From positions 1 to 20,328 of the forward strand of contig JAEZSL010000081.1 in the NCBI GenBank assembly GCA_023443925.1: a stretch of 20,328 nucleotides of DNA. Direction: 5' to 3'. A program made the position numbers and the translations under genes. The stretch is from Bacillota bacterium (GTDB lineage: Bacteria > Bacillota_A > Clostridia > Lachnospirales > Lachnospiraceae). Below are positions 15,564 to 20,328 of the stretch, piece after piece. Position 1 is the first letter of the stretch; each line of letters opens with the position of its first letter. The notes beneath the pieces are model-generated. The model saw nothing but the letters and a program-made list of their open reading frames with translations. It was not told the origin of the DNA and did no database searches.

Positions 15564-15577
15564 AGAACATTTGTTTG
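15564..15577 (-). promoter_or_regulatory. Distal LexA (SOS) box
   Basis: CAAACAAATGTTCT on the minus strand matches the LexA consensus at 12 of 14 positions and keeps the AAC-N4-GTTC core. It lies 55 bp (about five helical turns) from the proximal box, on the same DNA face, and immediately follows the permease stop codon. Confidence 0.72.
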
Positions 15578-15583
15578 TTACTA

Positions 15584-16750
15584 TTAATTTTCACTTTGTC
15601 TATTGTTCTTACTGATGACCAGGGCAACCGAAAAAAATGCGGCGGCAAAACCAACCTGTATTAACATATAATATATGATACCATTTATATTCTCCCACCT
15701 GAAATGAATTACTCCTGCAATCGTATCATTTCCTTTAATAAACCAATATAAAGGAGTAAAACTGGCCAGCTTCAATACAGATTTATTAAGCAGATACTGT
15801 GGTACAAAAGCTCCGCTGATAAAACTCAGACCCAATGGCAGCACTGTTGACAAAATATTATTACCCTGCCTGCTTTTTATCAGAATAGCCGAAAGATAAC
15901 TGATACTTAGTGCACTGACGGAGAAAATCAGCAGATTCAGCCAATACAGGAGGACATTACCGTTAATGGTCTTATCTTCATTAATTAAATAACCAAAAAG
16001 GATAAAAAAGATATCATAGGTAAGAACAAATATAAGATTACCTCCGATTAACTGCAAATTAAACTCCGAATGAGTTATAGGTGTAACCATATTCCGGCGC
16101 ATGATATGGATGTTATGAAATGTCAGCATAAGCATGCCGATACCCAGGAGACAACAACTCAGCATTATATAGGATGCAGAATTAAAATACCGGTTATAAA
16201 AGTCACTAATCTTATCCTCATTGACACCGGCAGCGATTGATACTTTTGTTTCCGTAATCATATCCCGCCTTATATTAGTTATCAATTCAGCCTGGGAGAT
16301 ATCAGGAAATGCAGCGAGATATAATCTGGCAATGTTCAGATAGTTATTGATTGCATTATCCACCGAAACATTATAAGCACCTTCCGGAATGGTTTTTTTC
16401 TCAACACCGGTATCTCTTCCGGACAAAAAATCTTCTCCAAAGTCATAAGGTATTGTCAGAATATATTTCACCTGTCGGAAAAACAAAGCATCGGCTAATT
16501 CATCCTCTTTATCCATGTAATCGGTAAAATTACAGTATTGGCTTAAATAGTCCAAAAGGTCCTGTACCAAAATACTGTCTTTGTCATAATTAACCAGCGC
16601 AGCATCGATTTTTGTTTCTTTATAGACGGTCATTTTTTTACTTTGCGCTGTGGATATGAAAAATACCATTACGGAAAAAATAACAATATATATAATCAAC
16701 GCCGGAGCAGCGCTTTTTAGTATTTTAAAATACACTTTAAATACTTGCAT
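15584..16750 (-). CDS. ABC-2 type exporter permease (second permease)
   Basis: A 388-residue membrane protein with the ABC-2 export layout: one N-terminal helix (about 14-34), a large extracellular domain (about 35-190), then five more helices (about 193-212, 232-254, 262-288, 297-318 and 355-378). The ATG at 16750 is chosen because AGGAGG lies seven bases before it; an in-frame ATG at 16771 precedes that site. The start overlaps the end of the first permease gene by 14 bases, so the two are translationally coupled and presumably form a heterodimer. The family includes LnrN-like permeases that export or protect against membrane-active antibiotics. The substrate cannot be told from sequence. 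No separate terminator is visible after it; the SOS promoter of the next operon begins at once. Confidence 0.88.
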   Translation of the reverse strand: MQVFKVYFKILKSAAPALIIYIVIFSVMVFFISTAQSKKMTVYKETKIDAALVNYDKDSILVQDLLDYLSQYCNFTDYMDKEDELADALFFRQVKYILTIPYDFGEDFLSGRDTGVEKKTIPEGAYNVSVDNAINNYLNIARLYLAAFPDISQAELITNIRRDMITETKVSIAAGVNEDKISDFYNRYFNSASYIMLSCCLLGIGMLMLTFHNIHIMRRNMVTPITHSEFNLQLIGGNLIFVLTYDIFFILFGYLINEDKTINGNVLLYWLNLLIFSVSALSISYLSAILIKSRQGNNILSTVLPLGLSFISGAFVPQYLLNKSVLKLASFTPLYWFIKGNDTIAGVIHFRWENINGIIYYMLIQVGFAAAFFSVALVISKNNRQSEN

Positions 16751-17870
16751 ATTCTTTCCTCCTGATTTCATGATATGTTACAGCTGCAAACGCTATGGTG
16801 AAAAGGCACAGTATAAGCAGATTATGGTATAATCTTTGATAACTGTCATAATAATACAGACAATAAAAGGCATCTGTAATTAAACTGGAAGGATTGATAT
16901 CGGCAATAGCCGGAGCATGAACTGCAATAATATATTTCATATCCGCTACAACCATACCGGAGAGGAACCCTCCGCCGATTACAACAACATTTATTATAGC
17001 CGAGCGCACCTTATCATTGGCCTTCACCACCACACATACCATAGCCCCAAATGTAATTCCGCACATGGAACCTATCATGCCGGTCAGTAAAATCAAACCG
17101 ATACGGTTACCAAACTCTATCCCCAGAACTTTATTTAAAAAGAGCAGCAAAAACAGGATACTGATATAATGCAAAGTAAATGCGGCCAATAAATTACAGG
17201 CCATCAGCCTCATTTTATGAATGGGTGATACATTGATTCTGGCAGCCAGGATAGATTGATTTGCCTGTATATCAACCATTTCCCGAAATCCCCAATGCGC
17301 TCCGTACATACAGGCCAGAGCTATAACAGTATAGAAATAGATCAGGGTATAATTCGGATTTCTCTTACTATCACTGCCATTTACCATATAATCCTTATAA
17401 TCGTTTAAAACGGTGTTAAAATTTTTGTTTATGGCCTTTTGATCCATGGTTTCTATATTATTAACCGTATGGCTTAGATGAAGATAACTATCTATAAACG
17501 CCTTTATAACAGATTGTCGTATGCCATTATCGTTTATATAAAGCACCGGCTCCGCCTTTTCAACTACATATCCGTCTATTTCTTCATTCATAAGCATTTC
17601 CTGTGCTTTGCTTAATGTCTGGGTATGGACCAGAAAAAGCTTTCTACCCTCTGTGATCTCTATCGCTTTCATTACCCTGATCAGCTCACTGCTGCTCTCA
17701 TCCGGTACCACCGCAACCGGTATGCTGTTAATACTATCGCTTTGTGCCAGATTACCGAAACCCATATAAAAAAATACAGCCAGCAGGATTGGAAATCCAA
17801 GGGTCCAGAAGATAGTGTTATAATCTTTGCATAAACATTTTATACGCATCCTGTATAAACGAAACATCAC
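16737..17870 (-). CDS. ABC-2 type exporter permease (first permease)
   Basis: A 377-residue permease of the same layout as its neighbour: helix 1 at about 20-41, an extracellular domain to about 173, then helices at about 174-194, 220-243, 255-280, 287-309 and 346-366. The GGFLSGMVV segment in the fifth helix resembles the FLSG-type motif of ABC-2 permeases. The start is a GTG at 17870 with GGGGG nine bases upstream; the very next codon is ATG (17867) and could serve instead. It follows the ATPase gene by 17 bases and overlaps the second permease gene by 14, so all three form one operon for one transporter. Confidence 0.88.
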   Translation of the reverse strand: MMFRLYRMRIKCLCKDYNTIFWTLGFPILLAVFFYMGFGNLAQSDSINSIPVAVVPDESSSELIRVMKAIEITEGRKLFLVHTQTLSKAQEMLMNEEIDGYVVEKAEPVLYINDNGIRQSVIKAFIDSYLHLSHTVNNIETMDQKAINKNFNTVLNDYKDYMVNGSDSKRNPNYTLIYFYTVIALACMYGAHWGFREMVDIQANQSILAARINVSPIHKMRLMACNLLAAFTLHYISILFLLLFLNKVLGIEFGNRIGLILLTGMIGSMCGITFGAMVCVVVKANDKVRSAIINVVVIGGGFLSGMVVADMKYIIAVHAPAIADINPSSLITDAFYCLYYYDSYQRLYHNLLILCLFTIAFAAVTYHEIRRKEYASI

Positions 17871-17887
17871 GTTTATCCGCCCCCTTC

Positions 17888-18820
17888 CTAATCCCTGAGT
17901 TCTTTGCCGGTAATTTCTAAAAAAACGTCATTTAAAGTGGGCATCTCCGTATAAATCTTACCGAAGCTTATATCATGCGTCTGGAGGTAATCTAACACGG
18001 AGATTAGATTGTTTTTCCCCTTCTTCGATCTTAGTACAAGCCGGTTCTCATTATAATTTACCTGGGAAATGTTAGCAAGATGAAGTATTTCATCCAGCTC
18101 ATATTCTGTTAAATTGTAAGCTTCAACCGTTATTTTTTCACCGAGAGAAATCATGTTCTTTAATTCATCTTTCGTCCCGGTGGCAATCACCTTACCCTTA
18201 TCTATAATTGAAATCCGGCTGCATAATTCCTCGACCTCCTCCATGTAATGGGAAGTATAGATGATTGTGGCACCTGCCCTATTCAGTTTTTTAATGCCTT
18301 CAAGTATCTTATTTCTGCTTTGGGGATCAACCGTAACTGTGGGTTCATCCAATATGATAAGCTTGGGTTTATGGGCGATCCCGCAGGCTATATTCAGTCT
18401 TCTTAACAGCCCGCCGCTTAACTTTTTAGGCATAAACTTAGCAAAGTCCTGAAGAGAAACAAATTCCAGGGCTTCTTCCGTAAGACGTCTTACCTCTTTT
18501 TTATCGTTCACATACAAACTACAGAAATATGAAATATTCTCATATACCGTCAATTCTTCGAATACAGCCACATTCTGCATTATAATGCCAATATTTTTCT
18601 TGACATCATAAGCGTCCGGCCGCATTGGCTTGCCAAATATCTCTATGCTGCCTTTATCATATTTTAATAAGGATAGGATACAGTTTATAGCTGTGGTTTT
18701 ACCAGACCCGTTCGGCCCCAGCAGACCGAATATTTCACCCTCCTCCACTGCCAGATTCAAATGATCAAGTGCAACCAATTTATCATATCTTTTAACCAGA
18801 TTTTTAACTACGACAATCAT
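17888..18820 (-). CDS. ABC exporter ATPase, DrrA/LnrL-like
   Basis: A 310-residue nucleotide-binding subunit driving the two permeases encoded downstream. It has Walker A GPNGSGKT (35-42), the Q-loop Gln82, the signature LSGGL (134-138), Walker B LIILDEP (154-160) and the switch His191. A C-terminal domain (about 215-310) ends in a TLNDVFLEITGKELRD-type tail, typical of DrrA-like exporter ATPases. The signature has Leu where Gln or Met is usual; this is a mild change. GGAGG lies seven bases before the ATG. A promoter at 18900-18926 and possible regulator sites further upstream separate it from the divergent sensor kinase. Relatives paired with a NarL-type two-component system include LnrLMN of Bacillus (linearmycin resistance). 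Confidence 0.95.
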   Translation of the reverse strand: MIVVVKNLVKRYDKLVALDHLNLAVEEGEIFGLLGPNGSGKTTAINCILSLLKYDKGSIEIFGKPMRPDAYDVKKNIGIIMQNVAVFEELTVYENISYFCSLYVNDKKEVRRLTEEALEFVSLQDFAKFMPKKLSGGLLRRLNIACGIAHKPKLIILDEPTVTVDPQSRNKILEGIKKLNRAGATIIYTSHYMEEVEELCSRISIIDKGKVIATGTKDELKNMISLGEKITVEAYNLTEYELDEILHLANISQVNYNENRLVLRSKKGKNNLISVLDYLQTHDISFGKIYTEMPTLNDVFLEITGKELRD

Positions 18821-18899
18821 GTCTTTTCCTCCGCTACGGTTTCCTTCTTATCACCGGTTATATCCCTCCGGCAGTTATTCATTCCGGAACTCTATATTA

Positions 18900-18926
18900 A
18901 TTATACCATTTTTTTCATTCTGTCTA
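18900..18926 (-). promoter_or_regulatory. Probable promoter of the ABC exporter operon
   Basis: A perfect TATAAT (18900-18905, minus) lies 15 bases from TAGACA (18921-18926). The short spacer suggests a weak promoter that may need an activator. Predicted start near 18893 leaves a leader of about 70 bases before the ATPase gene. Confidence 0.5.
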
Positions 18927-18965
18927 TACTATATCCTAACAGATTTTTTACTCACAGTGAAGTAC

Positions 18966-19038
18966 GTCATCAATTTTTATGACAAATGTAATATGCAAAA
19001 GAGATAATAAATGTTATCTTTACATAAAGTCATGTCAT
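18966..19038. promoter_or_regulatory. Repeated GTCAT motifs between exporter and kinase genes
   Basis: GTCAT (18966-18970) and its inverse ATGAC (18979-18983) form an inverted repeat with an 8-base gap, and GTCATGTCAT (19029-19038) gives two more copies. They lie upstream of the exporter promoter, a fitting place for the response regulator of the adjacent two-component system. No outside evidence supports the assignment. The rest of the 422-bp spacer is AT-rich without other clear features, apart from the promoters listed. Confidence 0.35.
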
Positions 19039-19179
19039 ACCATGTGGAACCATATTAACCGGCTTTATTTTGGCAAAGCTTATAGTTAAAGATTATAAAA
19101 GCTTGAATGGCACCTGTAAATTCCAAATATATGCTGTTTAAAAGGAAAAAGCAATCAATAAATTTATCTTCAATTGATT

Positions 19180-19208
19180 TATGAAGCATAATTTGATACT
19201 ATTATAAT
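19180..19208 (+). promoter_or_regulatory. Possible promoter of the sensor kinase gene
   Basis: A perfect TATAAT (19203-19208) has only a poor -35 (TATGAA, 19180-19185) 17 bases upstream. Several other AT-rich -10-like strings occur nearby, so the exact promoter is uncertain. A start near 19215 would leave about 28 bases before the ATG. Confidence 0.4.
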
Positions 19209-19242
19209 TGTTAAAATTATATAAAATCCTATGGAGGACATC

Positions 19243-20328
19243 ATGTTTGAAATCCATGATAAAATACTTCTCTTTATATGCTGTTTTACATTGTATATGT
19301 TAGAAGTGCAATCGGAATATGCAATTATACCGATTCTTTTAGCCGTATTCCTGTCCTGTATGAGTACTTATCTGGATGACAGGCGGCTTAAGCTGGGCTT
19401 CTTTCTTATCTATATAGCCTGCTGTCAGTTGATTCCCGACTGTTTTATTTTTCTGCCTTTAATTATATATGACATTGCACTTTACGATTATCAGATTCTC
19501 TCCTTTTTGGCTTTATTTCCCTTAATCCTGAACACTAATCATTTTGATATAAATATGGTAGCTTTTAGCTTTGTATTTATTATTCTGGCCTGGACGATAA
19601 AGTATAAAACCTTGTCTGCTGTCAGATTGCAGTCCGAATATAATGAACTGAGGGATACCTCAAAGGAATTAGCTCTGCTGCAGGAACAAAAAAACCAGAG
19701 CATTCTGGAAAATCAGGATTATGAGATTAATGTAGCCACACTAAATGAAAGAAACCGAATCTCAAAAGAAATCCATGACAACATTGGTCACCTGTTATCC
19801 CGTTCTCTCTTACAGATCGGTGCACTCCTGACCATATCCAAAGAAGAAGCGGCCAGGGAAAGTCTTACTTCTTTAAAAGAGTCCATTTCGGATGGTATGG
19901 ACAGTATCCGGAACAGTATCCATAATATGCATGATGAATCCATTGATTTATATACCAGTATCGATGCACTGGTAAAGGATTTCACTTTCTGCAATATTAG
20001 TTTTGAGTATGATATAAAATCAAACCCTGAAATCAAACTAAAATATTCATTTATTGCTATTATAAAAGAGGCTCTGGCCAATATTATAAAGCACTCCAAT
20101 GCAACAAAAGTATCGCTTAGCCTCAGAGAACACCCTGCCATGAATCAGCTGATAATTCTGGATAATGCTACCATGGAAGAGCAAAAGCAGTTAAAGCTGG
20201 TAAAACTTATCGAAAATCAGCTGTATTATGATGGAATCGGGATTCAGAATATTACGGACCGGGTGAAAAGCTTCCAGGGAAATATCAATATCTCTCTGGA
20301 TAAAGGTTTTAAAATATTCATCACCATA
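19243..20328 (+). CDS. Sensor histidine kinase, NarL/DesK (HisKA_3) type, 3' end beyond window
   Basis: The open frame runs from the ATG at 19243 to the window edge (362 residues, no stop yet, probably nearly complete). Residues 1-120 are five or six membrane helices with almost no extracellular loop, so the signal is probably sensed within the membrane. A coiled coil (about 125-165) leads to the dimerisation and phosphoacceptor helix ERNRISKEIHDNIGH with His178. The ATPase domain has the N-box EALANIIKHSNAT (276-288) and GIGIQNITDRV (331-341). The first glycine box reads DNAT (307-310) where DNG is normal, and about 20 unusual residues follow it. GGAGG lies five bases before the ATG. A response-regulator gene probably follows outside the window. 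Being divergent from the exporter operon, it likely controls it. Confidence 0.92.
   Translation, partial: MFEIHDKILLFICCFTLYMLEVQSEYAIIPILLAVFLSCMSTYLDDRRLKLGFFLIYIACCQLIPDCFIFLPLIIYDIALYDYQILSFLALFPLILNTNHFDINMVAFSFVFIILAWTIKYKTLSAVRLQSEYNELRDTSKELALLQEQKNQSILENQDYEINVATLNERNRISKEIHDNIGHLLSRSLLQIGALLTISKEEAARESLTSLKESISDGMDSIRNSIHNMHDESIDLYTSIDALVKDFTFCNISFEYDIKSNPEIKLKYSFIAIIKEALANIIKHSNATKVSLSLREHPAMNQLIILDNATMEEQKQLKLVKLIENQLYYDGIGIQNITDRVKSFQGNINISLDKGFKIFITI

Noticed and set aside
19788..20141. A 117-codon minus-strand frame inside the sensor kinase
   Set aside because: It is antisense to the phosphoacceptor and N-box region of the kinase, which is clearly the coding frame.

Overview
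The window looks like chromosomal DNA from a low-GC, Gram-positive anaerobe of the Clostridia, most likely Lachnospiraceae. This rests on AT-rich spacers, strong GGAGG-type ribosome binding sites, Firmicute-type sigma-A promoters and LexA boxes, and on the gene families present: an HtrA with a cytoplasmic N-terminal tail, a fused FolB-FolK, a fused chorismate mutase-prephenate dehydratase, a DUF4130-type protein paired with a DNA-repair radical SAM protein, and a PF06541-type small membrane protein. I cannot fix the genus from sequence alone. No rRNA, tRNA, CRISPR array, transposase or phage gene was seen.

Layout from left to right. (1) Positions 1-2325, minus strand: surface-polysaccharide glycosyltransferases. 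Two complete GT2 enzymes are preceded by a near-consensus promoter, and the first 8 codons of another gene, with its own promoter and ribosome binding site, run off the left edge. (2) 2394-3768, minus: a membrane-anchored HtrA serine protease with a clear terminator. (3) 3908-5044, minus: pheA, preceded by a 567-bp gene-free leader that holds a long nested inverted repeat, a short leader ORF and an 18-bp palindrome. (4) 5612-10570, minus: rlmI-like rRNA methyltransferase, folC, folE, folP and folBK. These are co-directional behind a strong promoter and cover most of the pterin branch of folate synthesis plus polyglutamylation. (5) 10696-12599, plus: a small four-helix membrane protein, then, after four 18-bp tandem repeats, a HAD phosphatase fused to a GNAT acetyltransferase. 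(6) 12738-13010, minus: a small Thr/Asn-rich lipoprotein. (7) 13249-15491, minus: a two-gene operon of a radical SAM protein with HhH domain (TIGR03916-like) and its DUF4130-type partner (TIGR03915-like). (8) 15584-18820, minus: an ABC-2 exporter of one ATPase and two permeases. Divergent from it is a NarL/DesK-type sensor kinase (19243 to the right edge), presumably its regulator, like LnrJK-LnrLMN of Bacillus.

The most interesting part is region 7. A sigma-A promoter (15527-15555) is bracketed by two LexA-type SOS boxes (15509-15522 and 15564-15577). The radical SAM protein ends in a canonical beta-clamp binding pentapeptide, QLSLF, and has a helix-hairpin-helix domain. Together these suggest an SOS-induced, replication-clamp-tethered DNA repair or base-processing system whose chemistry I cannot name. 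Second is the pheA leader: its 23-bp inverted repeat pairs fully only as minus-strand RNA, through three G-U pairs.
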